DNA of 64,000 bases from JBMNMS01 sp050953445 (GCA_050953445.1 JBMNMS010000001.1:620001-684000), one strand, 5' to 3'; shown: positions 54,401-63,638, counted from the first letter of the stretch. Made by a program: numbers and translations. Notes: generated by a model from the letters alone, not told the origin.

Positions 54401-56210
54401 ACAGGTCGATGTCTGCAGTTTGAACAAAATATTTATCAAGGTAATCTCTGACCGAATTCAATTGAGCGGCCGTTGACACTTGGTAAGGGGAACCTTCACT
54501 TCCATCCCCACCGGCAAAGGGGGAACTTGGTAAATCCAAAACAGAGAGTGTATCACCCTCGTCAGACATACCATTATATATCACCCTTATTCTCTTTCCA
54601 TGATGCTCGGATTTTGTTAAAATGGTTCCATTCTCCGGCACTGTAACAATACCTTTATCCGCAAGGTTTTCAAGTTCTACGATTTCAGAAGAACCATCAC
54701 TAAATAACAATTTAACTTTAAGCCCGGCAAGATCAATATTTTCACCTTCATAATATGTAATTTTGCCGGGATTATTGTAAATACTTATATTTTTTACACC
54801 TTGTACCGAAGACCCCCCTCCACCTGCCGATGGCTTAACTATCCATGTCCCTGTACCATTGTTTGTGACAGAAGAACCGCCTTCTACCGCCGCACCCCCT
54901 GCCGCTGTTACTCCAGTAACACTTTTTGCTGTTTCTATCTTCGTGTTTGGTGTGGTAACAGAAGCGTTATCACCGCCATCCATTACATCAACATTCTTTA
55001 CATTTCCCAAACCTTCTACGTTAGCATTTTTGCCTTTGATGATAATCTTTTCCACAGAGGTTCCTTTCTCCGCCAATATATTAGAATTAAAGCCCCGTAT
55101 TATCCCTTCATTAAGGCTGCTATTTGATTTTAATATAATTTTAGAATTATCCCCGCTTACGATGGCATTGCTTATAGATGCCTTAGTGGCTATTGCGGTA
55201 ATACCATTGCCTGCAACTTCAAGAATTCCGACTTTACCTTCTATAAAGACATCATTTGAGCCATCTGCTACATAGACGATATCAACTTTTGACGCACCAT
55301 CCACAGCAATCCTTACCTTACCATGAACCTTATATACAGTCACCTTGCCTAAATCTGATTTTCCCTTGACAATTATGGAATTTTCACCGCCGCCGCGTAC
55401 CACGGTTCTTCCTTCAACCTTTACATTATCAAGGGTTACATTACCCTCATCCACACCATCTGCAATTATGAGATCTCCATTAATAGTGAGATTTTTTAGG
55501 GTAACGCCCGAAACGCGTATAAGAACATTTCCTAAGCCGGTAAGTTCTGTAACTTCCCCCTCGGTGTCTATGTATTTTTTGACTAAATTATCCATAACAG
55601 TGGCAAATTCCGCTCTGCTTATATTCGCCTTGAGGTTAAGTTTACCGTTTGATCCCTTTATATAGCCTGCTTCTGCCATGGCATTAATGTCCTTTTTCGC
55701 CCAATCTGCCACTTCTTCAGCATCAAGAAAACCTTCCAGGCCTGTATTTGCCTGCGTATCGGAACTAATAAGAAAAGCTCTTGCCAGAACTACAAATGCT
55801 TCTTGACGGGTAATGTTGGCTTCAGGCCTCATTTTTACATCCTCCATGAATGTTCCCATCATGACAGCTTTGCCCATATCTTCTGCATACCAGTCAGTAG
55901 CAGCAATATCTGTAACCCCACTTAGATTGGCGTTTTTTACTGCACCAAATGCCCTGTTTACCACTGCTGCCATTTCAGCTCTTTTCAAAGGGGCATCAGG
56001 TTTTATAAACATTTTATTGCCTTCCGCATATCCTTTTAGTAACCCGTTTCCTATAGCTTTATCGATAGCTGACGTAGACCAATTATTTGGCATATCCACG
56101 AAAGCGTAACCCTTATCGTCTGTATCGACAGCAAACGCTGCTGCTGGAAACATGCCTAATAACATGAAGAGAGATAGCGCCAACGACAGAACCTTTTTTT
56201 TAAATCGCAT
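51492..56210 (-). CDS. SLH-anchored GLUG-repeat surface protein (1572 aa)
   Basis: A signal peptide (MRFKKKVLSLALSLFMLLGM, cleaved after AFA) is followed by three SLH domains (about 32-230) and the same beta-helix-like region as in the protein at 22304-29017 (VTLKNLTINGDLIIADGVDE; VVRGGGENSIIVKGKSDLGK). A glycine-rich linker leads to a bacterial Ig-like domain (about 495-580; ITYYEGENIDLAGLKVKLLF). The remaining 1000 residues are three beta-helix blocks made of GLUG motifs (GGLVGxNxxGxIxxCYSxGxVxG), each opened by PFAGGAGSVDNPYKISTPEH or a variant. The second and third openings are nearly identical in DNA. GLUG proteins are often adhesins or large exoproteins. AAAGGAGG precedes the ATG. Confidence 0.85.
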   Translation of the reverse strand: MRFKKKVLSLALSLFMLLGMFPAAAFAVDTDDKGYAFVDMPNNWSTSAIDKAIGNGLLKGYAEGNKMFIKPDAPLKRAEMAAVVNRAFGAVKNANLSGVTDIAATDWYAEDMGKAVMMGTFMEDVKMRPEANITRQEAFVVLARAFLISSDTQANTGLEGFLDAEEVADWAKKDINAMAEAGYIKGSNGKLNLKANISRAEFATVMDNLVKKYIDTEGEVTELTGLGNVLIRVSGVTLKNLTINGDLIIADGVDEGNVTLDNVKVEGRTVVRGGGENSIIVKGKSDLGKVTVYKVHGKVRIAVDGASKVDIVYVADGSNDVFIEGKVGILEVAGNGITAIATKASISNAIVSGDNSKIILKSNSSLNEGIIRGFNSNILAEKGTSVEKIIIKGKNANVEGLGNVKNVDVMDGGDNASVTTPNTKIETAKSVTGVTAAGGAAVEGGSSVTNNGTGTWIVKPSAGGGGSSVQGVKNISIYNNPGKITYYEGENIDLAGLKVKLLFSDGSSEIVELENLADKGIVTVPENGTILTKSEHHGKRIRVIYNGMSDEGDTLSVLDLPSSPFAGGDGSEGSPYQVSTAAQLNSVRDYLDKYFVQTADIDLSGYDNWTPIGSINNGFVGDYNGNGYKINNMKVTESSDSRTFGLFGFVGSAAIKNIQIRDAYVVAAHTYEQQVGILAGYISNTEVINCSTTGTVGGSATYQSLFCVGGLIGLAHSGSMIEACYSCADVVTKGAGLVGNMQNNVIVRNSYSAGTVDSGAGFVNDCFGEIKYSYTSAIVNNGNLFAGYISGIEAIGSYYSDSGSAMSAVGSGPGGGITGLSREDMVKQSSFIDWDFTNGWAIKEGISYPYLQWQGDELIPMPPFAGGAGSVDNPYKISTPEHLNNVKYYPNAHFLQLNDIDLTDYLAVGGAGYNKGAGWNPIYNFKGSYDGNDKKITGLKIDRTDSKWYYVGLFGSVDEGAIIKNLTLTDVDIEGNERVGSLVGNNEGTITNCSVSGNGSTVKGIGGVGGLIGENNGGGTILQSFSACNVEGIQNVGGLVGENYEAGIVEKCFSNSFVKGTGTGNTAECTGGLVGRNYSTKIENSYAAGNVEGIKKVGGLVGENEYDAEIKNCYSAGKVAGDSNVGGLVGINYNRAVVTNSYWDKNTSGQDNSAGGAGAIGKTTMEMIDKTTFDGWDFTEGAGIWTINSVLDSYPYLQWQGDELIPMPPFAGGAGSVDNPYKISTPEHLNNVRYYPNAHFLQLNDIDLTDYLAVGGAGYNNGAGWEPIKDFKGSYDGNDKKIIGLKIDRADSSNVGVFGKVGSGASIKKITIENASVKGSYAVGCLLGYNAGGRIEDCHSNGAVEVSSWGSGIGGLVGVNYANGYLISCSSEGSVYAPDCHYVGGLAGQNMEGSIIDSYSACDVVGGDYYIGGLTGSNLADSNPNSKIERCFATGNVTGGECVGGLVGDNMQNAKIIDSYAMGEITGRKRVGGLVGYNYYGGSNTVINRCYSTGKVNGNSDIGGLVGKNESASVLDSYWDTETSLQNNSSGGSGKNTEEMHTQSTFEGWDFSVTWGIDSDENEGYPFLKWQL
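52345..52635 (-). repeat. Intragenic near-identical repeat, copy A
   Basis: 291 bp that closely match 53383-53673 in the same frame, covering the module from YPYLQWQGDELIPMPPFAGG to the first beta-helix turns. Confidence 0.85.
53383..53673 (-). repeat. Intragenic near-identical repeat, copy B
   Basis: Partner of 52345-52635. Recombination between the two would remove 1038 bp, an in-frame deletion of one whole beta-helix block. Confidence 0.85.
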
Positions 56211-56528
56211 TTGATTTTCCTCCTTTGGTTAAAATAGTGTAGTTTCGCTAAGGCTTTCTCATTACTTTTCTGAGGTAATTACAATTTTTTTTACTTTTTC
56301 AAATTAACTACTGTAGTCTTATGAAACCTATCCAGACTACAATTACATAATTCAAACAAACTCCATCTTCGCTAAATTTGACGCTTAATTATATGTTACT
56401 ATACTTTCGGTTATTAATAAATAGAAAATATCTGAAAATTATAAAATGAAGTTGATTCTAAAAAATCCACTGTGACTTTATAGTACCAAAAGGATCATTT
56501 TAAAGGAACTTCTCCATAGATTAACAAC
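56211..56528 (-). other. Leader and upstream region of the GLUG/SLH gene
   Basis: About 320 bp of A+T-rich DNA with no coding frame worth calling. Several TATAAT-like strings are present but none has a convincing -35 partner. Confidence 0.4.
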
Positions 56529-56576
56529 AAAAAAGAAACCCTACAAGCCAGTAATATCAACGCTTGTAGGGTCTTT
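56529..56576 (-). terminator. Terminator of tRNA-Ser
   Basis: AGACCCTACAAGC pairs with GCTTGTAGGGTTTCT on the minus strand and is followed by TTTTTT. Confidence 0.82.
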
Positions 56577-56584
56577 TCTGAATT

Positions 56585-56672
56585 TGGCGGAGGGCATGGG
56601 ACTCGAACCCACGGGGCTGTTACGCCGTACCCGCTTTCCAGGCGGGCTCCTTAGCCACTCGGTCAACCCTCC
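56585..56672 (-). tRNA. tRNA-Ser (anticodon GGA)
   Basis: 88 nt with encoded CCA and a long variable arm, as in tRNA-Ser. The acceptor GGAGGGT pairs with GCCCTCC. The anticodon arm is CCCGC-CTGGAAA-GCGGG, giving GGA. The T arm contains GTTCGAGTC. Confidence 0.93.
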
Positions 56673-56764
56673 AAAATAGCCAATTACAAATGTAACACAG
56701 ATGAATCTTTTTTGCAAGTATTTATAGTAATCGGCTAGTATATTTGTGCTTAGAAAAAATCTTC

Positions 56765-57661
56765 CTATGCTTCTGCTTTCTCCGCCTTCTTCGGTTCTTC
56801 CGCTGTTACCGCTTCCACCGCAGGTTTTTCTGCCGGCTTTGGCACAGCCTTTTTTGCAGCTTTAGGCGGCTTGGGTAGAACAACTATTATGTCCCTTGGA
56901 CAAGCCTTTGCGCAAAGTCCACAATTCTTACACTTTTCATAATCTATAACCGCATGATTATTTTCGATGGTAATTGCCTCGAATTTACAAGCCTTGACAC
57001 AAAGACCACATGCGATACATCCTACATCGCAGACATTTCTTGTGTATTTCGCAGGTTTATCGGTCATGCATGCCACATATACTCTTGTCTTATCGTATAT
57101 TACATCAATCAAGTTGTTAGGACATGCCTTTACGCAAACACCGCAGCCGATGCATTTATCCTTATCGATAACCGCTACACCGTTTTCCATTCGAATCGCA
57201 TCATATTCACAAACTCGTTCACAATCGCCTAAAGCCAGGCATCCATTGTCACACCAGCCTCGACCCCTGTAAAAGGATTTACTTCCTATACAGGATTGCC
57301 ACCCCTGATAATCCATAACATTGCTGGTTTTTTCCGATGTGCCGGAACATTTGACTATGGCAAACTTCTTAACAGCACCCGCATACTCTATTCCCAGTAT
57401 ATCCGCAAGTGCCATAGCAGTAGCTTCTCCTCCCGGAGGACAGGCATTCGTAGGTATTGTTGAATCAGCTGCCAGTGCATCCGCATAATCATCGCAACCT
57501 GCATATCCACATGCTCCACAATTTGCACCAGGTAATGCCTCCCTAAGCAATAACACCCTTTCATCCACAGGGACGTGCATTACTTTGGAGGCCACTGTCA
57601 GCATAACGCCTGCCAGGAGACCGATGGCCACTACCAGTATTATAGGTATTGCATATACCAT
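56765..57661 (-). CDS. rnfB: Rnf complex subunit B, iron-sulfur protein
   Basis: 298 residues. An N-terminal membrane helix (1-25) is followed by the Fe-S domain GANCGACGYAGCDDYADAL with a later Cys, and then ferredoxin-type motifs CIGCGVCVKACPNNLIDV, CIACGLCVKACKFEAITI and CKNCGLCAKACPRDIIVV (three clear 4Fe-4S sites, with further Cys at about 120-155). The C-terminal 40 residues are a Lys/Pro/Ala tail. RnfB is the likely entry point for electrons from reduced ferredoxin. Last gene of rnfCDGEAB. Confidence 0.95.
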   Translation of the reverse strand: MVYAIPIILVVAIGLLAGVMLTVASKVMHVPVDERVLLLREALPGANCGACGYAGCDDYADALAADSTIPTNACPPGGEATAMALADILGIEYAGAVKKFAIVKCSGTSEKTSNVMDYQGWQSCIGSKSFYRGRGWCDNGCLALGDCERVCEYDAIRMENGVAVIDKDKCIGCGVCVKACPNNLIDVIYDKTRVYVACMTDKPAKYTRNVCDVGCIACGLCVKACKFEAITIENNHAVIDYEKCKNCGLCAKACPRDIIVVLPKPPKAAKKAVPKPAEKPAVEAVTAEEPKKAEKAEA

Positions 57662-57676
57662 GATTCTCCTCCCTCC

Positions 57677-58270
57677 TTATAAACCGAAGATACCATCAAT
57701 TATTCCGCTGAATCCCATAAAAGAAAGGGATACTATGGAAGCGGCAATCAATGTCGATGGCACTCCTTTAAATGACATGGGGTAATCGTTATTTTCAATG
57801 CGGCCGCGCACCCCCGCAAAGATGACCATGGCCACCAAAAATCCTACTCCTGCACCAAAGGCGTACAATAACGCCTGAAGGAAGTTGTATCCCTCATCGA
57901 TGTTCAATATACATACACCTAAAACAGCACAGTTGGTCGTTATCAAGGGAAGATATACGCCCAATGACTTATGAAGGGCAGGAACATATTTTTTTAAGGT
58001 TATCTCAACAAGCTGTACCAATGCCGCTATAACCAGTATAAATACTATTGTCTGAAGATACCCTATCCCTTGTGGTTCTAATAAACCCATGTAAATTGGG
58101 TATGTTACAGCAGTAGCCAATACCATAACAAATATTACGGCAAAGCTCATCCCTATAGCAGAATCCAATTTCTTGGAAACGCCAAGGAACGGACATATTC
58201 CTAAAAACTTAACGAGCACGAAGTTGTTGACCAGAATCGCACTCATCATGATTATGACGATCTCTTTCAT
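57677..58270 (-). CDS. rnfA: Rnf complex subunit A, membrane protein
   Basis: 197 residues with six membrane helices. Conserved elements are NNFVLVKFLGICPFLGVSKK and TTNCAVLGVCILN; the two half-sites each carry a Cys that in the family helps bind an intramembrane Fe-S cluster with RnfE. It overlaps rnfE by 4 bp. Confidence 0.95.
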   Translation of the reverse strand: MKEIVIIMMSAILVNNFVLVKFLGICPFLGVSKKLDSAIGMSFAVIFVMVLATAVTYPIYMGLLEPQGIGYLQTIVFILVIAALVQLVEITLKKYVPALHKSLGVYLPLITTNCAVLGVCILNIDEGYNFLQALLYAFGAGVGFLVAMVIFAGVRGRIENNDYPMSFKGVPSTLIAASIVSLSFMGFSGIIDGIFGL

Positions 58271-58941
58271 CTGTCACAACCTCCTTCCGATATTTGGCCA
58301 CAAGCTGCTGCTGATGGGCAGCTGCCGCAACCCATTTCAGTCTTCTTTATGGCTCTTCCTTTCGAGAAATAATTGATGGCAGCAACCAGGACACCATATG
58401 TGAAAAAAGCACCCGGCGCCAGCATGAAAATAGAAATCGGATCTATATAGCCTTCTGTGATACCTATTCCAAACACAGTACCGTTTCCAAGAAGCTCCCT
58501 CACTGCCCCCATTATAAACAAGGCAAGGGTAAAACCAAGTCCCATACCAAGACCATCAAGGGTTGAACTAACAATGGAGTTCTTGCTTGCAAACATTTCA
58601 GCTCTGCCAAGTATTATGCAGTTTACAACTATCAGCGGAATAAATAACCCTAAAGCTTCGTCTATTGCCGGCAGATAGGCTTTCAAAAGCAAACCTACTA
58701 TGGTAACAAATCCCGCTATTACTACTATATAGCAAGGGATTCTAACCTTATCAGGAATCACGTTTTTTAACATCGCTATTACTATATTTGAACAAGTCAA
58801 TACAGCCAGAGTTGAAACACCCATTCCTATACCGTTTATAGCAGATGTCGTAACCGCCAATGTAGGACAGGTTCCGAGAAGCAAAACTAAAACGGGATTT
58901 TCCTTTATTATTCCATTTGTGAATACTTGTAATTTATTCAT
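58267..58941 (-). CDS. rnfE: Rnf complex subunit E, membrane protein
   Basis: 224 residues with six helices, homologous to RnfA in inverted topology: ENPVLVLLLGTCPTLAVTTS and VVNCIILGRAEMFA. The C-terminal extension CGSCPSAAACGQISEGGC is Cys-rich and has four to five Cys that may bind another cofactor. It overlaps rnfA by 4 bp and abuts rnfG (1-bp overlap). Confidence 0.95.
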   Translation of the reverse strand: MNKLQVFTNGIIKENPVLVLLLGTCPTLAVTTSAINGIGMGVSTLAVLTCSNIVIAMLKNVIPDKVRIPCYIVVIAGFVTIVGLLLKAYLPAIDEALGLFIPLIVVNCIILGRAEMFASKNSIVSSTLDGLGMGLGFTLALFIMGAVRELLGNGTVFGIGITEGYIDPISIFMLAPGAFFTYGVLVAAINYFSKGRAIKKTEMGCGSCPSAAACGQISEGGCDR

Positions 58942-59486
58942 TATTGGGCACCTCCCTTGCCGTCCTGAGCCAGTGCCTTTTCAACCGCCCTGAAGACCGC
59001 ATCACTGGTAACGGTAGCACCTGTAACCGCATCTATCTGAGTCTTGTCAGCTGCCCCACTTCTGGTAATGGCTGATTGTCCTATATACTGTTCAAGATAC
59101 TCAACGGTCATAGCTTTTGTCCCAAGTCCTGGCGTCTCCGTATGCTTGGTAACCTTGACTCCTGTGATTTTTCCCTGATCGTCAACACCTGTCATAACCG
59201 TCAAAGATCCGCCAAAACCCTTATCTTCGCTAGTATAAGCTATTCCCGTTCCGTTGTTAGCTGCGAACACTTCCTTTACGCCGTCTACGAAATTTCCTTC
59301 CTGTGCTGAAAAACCTCCGTCAGCACCAGAGGGAAGAACTACCGCCCTGGCTTCATTGGCATTCTTTTCATTTATTGCCGCAATGACAGGTTCCGTCATC
59401 TGATACGTAATCGCAAGCGCTCCGGTGATGACTAAACAGATGAGAACCAAAACGACTGACGGCGTGATATATTCCTTAGCATTCAT
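58941..59486 (-). CDS. rnfG: Rnf complex subunit G, FMN-binding
   Basis: 181 residues: one N-terminal membrane helix and an FMN-binding domain. The covalent flavinylation motif is in IDAVTGATVTSDAVFRAVE; the second Thr carries FMN through a phosphoester in characterised homologues. It lies on the outer side of the membrane. Confidence 0.95.
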   Translation of the reverse strand: MNAKEYITPSVVLVLICLVITGALAITYQMTEPVIAAINEKNANEARAVVLPSGADGGFSAQEGNFVDGVKEVFAANNGTGIAYTSEDKGFGGSLTVMTGVDDQGKITGVKVTKHTETPGLGTKAMTVEYLEQYIGQSAITRSGAADKTQIDAVTGATVTSDAVFRAVEKALAQDGKGGAQ

Positions 59487-60487
59487 TACGCCGCACCTCC
59501 CTTTTCTTCTAATTGCTTGGCCTCTTCCTTCTGTTTCTTGGGCTTGGGCTCCTTAATCCTCTTAATGCAGAGATTGTCAATATGGGGTGTCAATATGTTC
59601 ATAAGAAGGATTGAGAAGGATACCCCCTCGGGATAAGAACCGTATAATCTTATGACCATAGTCATTAACCCACATCCAATACCGAAAATTATTTTTCCCT
59701 TGGTAGTCAGCGGAGATGTAACATAATCCGTAGCCATGAAAAATGCACCCAGCATAACACCACCTGCGAAAAGATGGAATATTGGATCTTCGCCGGCCAG
59801 CAATGCGATTACTAGCACCGTTCCAATAAAAGCAAAAGGAATTGCAGGCTGAATAACCTTTCTGATGAGAAGGTAAATGCCCCCAAGCAACAATGCAGCT
59901 GCACTGGTTTCCCCAAGACTCCCCCCTACAAATCCAAGAAAAAGATCCATGTTTGTGGGAAGTTGATCTAAATGACCGTGAGAATAAAGACCTAGTGGTG
60001 TTGCCGCTGTTACAGCATCAGTTTCCCCCATCTTCTGGATAGGAACAGGCCAAGTTGTCATGGGTGTTGCAAAGGATACTATCAATACCACCCTTGCAGT
60101 GATGGCGGGATTTACAAAGTTCTGTCCAATTCCACCAAAAAGTTGTTTCACGATTATAATGGCGACGAAGCATCCTATAATGGCCATCCAATATGGAAAA
60201 CTTGAGGGTAAATTGTATCCGAGAAGCACTCCCGTAACAACAGCTGAAAGATCGTTCACTGTGCTTTCCTTTTTGAGAAGCTTCTGGAACATATACTCGA
60301 AAAATACGCAGGCCGTCGCGCATAAAACCGTAAGCAAAATTGCTCGCGATCCAAAGATAACTCCCGACATTATGAAGGCCGGCGTCAGGGCTATAATCAC
60401 ATCCCTCATTAAAATTTGCGTTGTTACATTATCTAAAATATGGGGGGAGGAACTTACTATAAGATTACCCTGGCTAAAATGTCTCAT
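59486..60487 (-). CDS. rnfD: Rnf complex subunit D, membrane flavoprotein
   Basis: 333 residues with about nine to ten helices. The flavin attachment segment DAVTAATPLGLY matches the family's (S/T)xAT pattern. GQNFVNPAITARVVLIVSFA and FFMATDYVTSPLTTKGKIIF are RnfD/NqrB hallmarks. A lysine-rich cytoplasmic tail follows. It is 3 bp from rnfC and overlaps rnfG by 1 bp. Confidence 0.95.
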   Translation of the reverse strand: MRHFSQGNLIVSSSPHILDNVTTQILMRDVIIALTPAFIMSGVIFGSRAILLTVLCATACVFFEYMFQKLLKKESTVNDLSAVVTGVLLGYNLPSSFPYWMAIIGCFVAIIIVKQLFGGIGQNFVNPAITARVVLIVSFATPMTTWPVPIQKMGETDAVTAATPLGLYSHGHLDQLPTNMDLFLGFVGGSLGETSAAALLLGGIYLLIRKVIQPAIPFAFIGTVLVIALLAGEDPIFHLFAGGVMLGAFFMATDYVTSPLTTKGKIIFGIGCGLMTMVIRLYGSYPEGVSFSILLMNILTPHIDNLCIKRIKEPKPKKQKEEAKQLEEKGGAA

Positions 60488-60490
60488 TTA

Positions 60491-61807
60491 TTACTTCCCT
60501 CCCTTCGCAGCTTTCGCAACTTCTGCTTTTGCAAATTTATTCATGAAACTTAATGGCTTCTTCGCAGGGCATACATAAGAACAGCTTCCGCATTCCATGC
60601 AAAGAGCTACGTTTAGTGCCTTTAAATCATCGATATCCTTATTTTCATATGCCTTGTATATGGCAGTAGGAACAAGACGCATCGAACATGCCCGAGCACA
60701 ACGCCCGCAGTTTATGCACGGAGTTTCCTTTGGTATTCCCGCCCAGTCTTCATCAAATGCCAGTATGGCATTATTGTTCTTTATTATGGGTAAGCTATCC
60801 TTATATATGGCGCGTCCCATCATCGGGCCACCCATAATAATCTTACGCGGGACTCTCCTGTAACCACCACAAAAAGCGATTACATCGGAAATCGCAGTGC
60901 CTATCAGCACCTCTATGTTTTTAGGTCTTTTGATTGCCGAACCATCTACGGTCAGCTTCTTGCTTATCAGGGGCATCCCAGTCTCTAAATATCTTTCCAA
61001 AGCCACAATTGTAGCCACGTTGGACACGATAACGCCGATATCCGCAGGCAATTTCCCCACCGGCAATGATCTTCCGGTAGTTTCGTAAATCAATACCCTC
61101 TCCCCACCTTGCGGATAATTGGATTGTAATGCCTGTACCCTGATTTCAGGATTCTTTTCCAGGGCCGTAGCAAGCTTCTCAATTGCAATAGGCTTATTAT
61201 CCTCAATACCTATAACGCAATTTTTAAGATTAAGATGTTTCATTACATTTTTTATGCCGTTGACTATAAGATCTGTGTCCTCCAGCATGGTGCGGTAGTC
61301 CGATGTGATAAAAGGTTCACATTCTGCACCATTTATTATCAAAGTATCGACTTCATCGATGTTTTTCGGGTTATACTTAACATGTGTGGGAAAAGCTGCT
61401 CCTCCTAACCCAACCATACCCGATTCCCGCACAGCCTTAATAAAATCTTCTCTGCTGTTAATCTGTGGGGGGGCCAAATCTTCAATTACTTCTTGTTTTT
61501 TGTCGGGAACGATTACTATTACATCCTCCCAATTGCCGGCAAGACTCATTTCCTGCTCAATCGCTGTGACTTTGCCGGACACGCTGGAATGTATGGGTGC
61601 ACTTACAAATGCTCCCGTATCCCCAATGACCTGCCCTACCTTAACCGTATCTCCAACCGCAACCGTAGGCGTACATGGCGCCCCGATGTGCTGCGACATG
61701 GAGATCCTTACTTTGTTAGGGACTGGCATTTTTTCGGTCGGCATATTCATAGTGTTCTTGTAATGAGGCACATGGATCGCCGGAAGATGTTTGTTAAAAA
61801 TGCTCAT
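60491..61807 (-). CDS. rnfC: Rnf complex subunit C, NADH/flavin-binding
   Basis: 438 residues. A glycine-rich NAD/FMN-binding region (ESGMVGLGGAAFPTHVKYNP; ALQSNYPQGGERVLIYETTG) is followed by two 4Fe-4S motifs (CINCGRCARACSMRLVPTAI and CMECGSCSYVCPAKKPLSFM). RnfC passes electrons to NAD+. First gene of the rnf operon; GGAGAGAGAG precedes the ATG. Confidence 0.95.
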   Translation of the reverse strand: MSIFNKHLPAIHVPHYKNTMNMPTEKMPVPNKVRISMSQHIGAPCTPTVAVGDTVKVGQVIGDTGAFVSAPIHSSVSGKVTAIEQEMSLAGNWEDVIVIVPDKKQEVIEDLAPPQINSREDFIKAVRESGMVGLGGAAFPTHVKYNPKNIDEVDTLIINGAECEPFITSDYRTMLEDTDLIVNGIKNVMKHLNLKNCVIGIEDNKPIAIEKLATALEKNPEIRVQALQSNYPQGGERVLIYETTGRSLPVGKLPADIGVIVSNVATIVALERYLETGMPLISKKLTVDGSAIKRPKNIEVLIGTAISDVIAFCGGYRRVPRKIIMGGPMMGRAIYKDSLPIIKNNNAILAFDEDWAGIPKETPCINCGRCARACSMRLVPTAIYKAYENKDIDDLKALNVALCMECGSCSYVCPAKKPLSFMNKFAKAEVAKAAKGGK

Positions 61808-61916
61808 TCTAACCTACTCTCTCTCCTCTCATACTGCGCAATAACCAATATACATAGATGCCGTAATTATTAGTCTTTTCTACTGTTTTCCTGAAGATAA
61901 TACTCCAAACAACAGT

Positions 61917-61944
61917 ATTGTATCATAAAAAAATTGCTTGAAAA
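61917..61944 (-). promoter_or_regulatory. Promoter candidate of rnfCDGEAB
   Basis: TTTTCA, 16 bases, TACAAT on the minus strand, about 110 bp upstream of rnfC. The best candidate in the gap between thrC and rnfC, of moderate quality. Confidence 0.4.
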
Positions 61945-62021
61945 GCCTTTTTCATGAAGAAATTTTATGTAAAATGTATTTTGTCAAAAAAAACACAATA
62001 AGACCCCTTAATTTGCCGCAT

Positions 62022-62049
62022 CATGCTGAAATTGCCTGATTTCAGCATG
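62022..62049 (-). terminator. Hairpin between thrC and rnfC
   Basis: CATGCTGAAAT pairs perfectly with ATTTCAGCATG around a 6-base loop, about 40 bp after the thrC stop. A long T-run follows only about 25 bases later, so termination at this site is uncertain. Confidence 0.5.
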
Positions 62050-62090
62050 GTCATCGAAATCGTTGCGGTTCAATTTTTAGACTTTTCTGA

Positions 62091-63569
62091 TTACCGCCCC
62101 AGAGAGTCCATGACACCCTCCATCATCTTATCCATATCGACAATCCCTTTATGAATCACTTTTTTCTTGTCCAAATCCTGTAAACAGTGAGGAACCTTTA
62201 TTCCAGTTGCCTTGAAAAGTGCATTTACAGCGGCAAAACCATCGGATTCCTCAGGTAGACCTATGGCCTCAGAAACGCTTTCCGCAAATTTATATGCACT
62301 TGCGGTAGAGGCAATCAGTGTTGGAGTATCATCCCCTGTCTCCTCCTTATAATCCTTGTACACCTTATAGGCTACTGCTGTGTGAGTGTCCATCAGATAA
62401 CCATTTTCCTTATACATTTTTCCTATAGTTTCAATAGTAGAGTTTTCATCGGCATATGAGCCGTAAAAATCCTTCAATCCGTTTTTTATATTAGCTCCAA
62501 CCTCGTAATATTTTTCTGTTTCCAGTGAATTCATAAGCCTAACAATCTCTCCTGAATTACCATCAGATAAATGATAAAGCAATCTTTCAAGGTTGCTGGA
62601 TATTAATATATCCATGGAAGGTGAGTTTGTAACATGAAACTCTCTCCTTATATCATAGGTTCCCGTATTTATAAAATCTGTCAACACTTTGTTCTCGTTG
62701 GAGGCACAGATAAATTTGTTTACCGGAAGCCCCATATGTTTAGCATAATAAGCAGCTAAAATATTTCCAAAATTACCCGTAGGCACAGCAATGTTAACCT
62801 TGTCTCCCTTATTGATAGTTTTCTGTTCCAAAAGCTTAATGTAGGACCAGATATAATAAGCTACCTGGGGCACGAGCCTACCTATGTTTATGGAATTTGC
62901 AGAAGAAAACTTGTAGCCATCCTCTTCCAACCTCCTCCCCAAATCAGCATCGTTGAATATTCTTTTTACCCCTGTTTGTGCGTCATCGAAATTGCCACGA
63001 ATAGCGTATACATGGGTATTGTTCCCTTCTTGCGATACCATTTGCTTCCTCTGTACCTGGCTTACCCCTTCATCCGGATAAAAAACAATAATTTCCGTAT
63101 TTTCTACATTTGCAAAACCCTCCAATGCGGCCTTACCCGTATCCCCTGATGTTGCAGTCAATATGACTATCTTTTTGTCTTCCTTCTCCTTTTTCATAGC
63201 CGTAGTCAGTAGATAGGGAAGTATCGATAGAGCCATATCCTTAAACGCCGCAGTTTTACCGTGATATAGTTCTATGAACCATGCTTCTCCCGCCTTTTTA
63301 ACCGGCACTATTTCTTCTGCCTCAAATTTTTCATCGTAGGCACCCTCTATGCAAGAAACCAGCTCTTCTTCCGTAAAGTCTGTAAGAAATTTCGAAAGCA
63401 CCACCAATGCTATCTCCCGGTAATTAAGCCCTTTCAGGTCTTCCAATTCCCTATCAAGGACAGGCAGTTCCACAGGCACATAGAGACCCCTATCTTCTGC
63501 TATTCCTTTTATTATCGCCTGGGATGCGCTCATTAAAATATTACTCCCACGAGTACTTTTATATTCCAT
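62091..63569 (-). CDS. thrC: Threonine synthase
   Basis: 492 residues from the ATG at 63569 (MEYKSTRGSNILMSASQAII), preferred because AAAGGA lies 9 bases upstream; the frame is open to 63587. The PLP-binding lysine is in LYHGKTAAFKDMALSILPYL; TATSGDTGKAALEGF and VPTGNFGNILAAYYAKHMGL complete the cofactor site. This is the longer fold-type II form (about 490 residues). It converts O-phosphohomoserine to threonine. Single gene, divergent from tRNA-Glu. Confidence 0.95.
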   Translation of the reverse strand: MEYKSTRGSNILMSASQAIIKGIAEDRGLYVPVELPVLDRELEDLKGLNYREIALVVLSKFLTDFTEEELVSCIEGAYDEKFEAEEIVPVKKAGEAWFIELYHGKTAAFKDMALSILPYLLTTAMKKEKEDKKIVILTATSGDTGKAALEGFANVENTEIIVFYPDEGVSQVQRKQMVSQEGNNTHVYAIRGNFDDAQTGVKRIFNDADLGRRLEEDGYKFSSANSINIGRLVPQVAYYIWSYIKLLEQKTINKGDKVNIAVPTGNFGNILAAYYAKHMGLPVNKFICASNENKVLTDFINTGTYDIRREFHVTNSPSMDILISSNLERLLYHLSDGNSGEIVRLMNSLETEKYYEVGANIKNGLKDFYGSYADENSTIETIGKMYKENGYLMDTHTAVAYKVYKDYKEETGDDTPTLIASTASAYKFAESVSEAIGLPEESDGFAAVNALFKATGIKVPHCLQDLDKKKVIHKGIVDMDKMMEGVMDSLGR

Positions 63570-63638
63570 AATAACTTTTCCTTTCATATACTAATTTCGG
63601 CTATCCACGATTCTATCAAAAAAATCTGTGATTTACCA

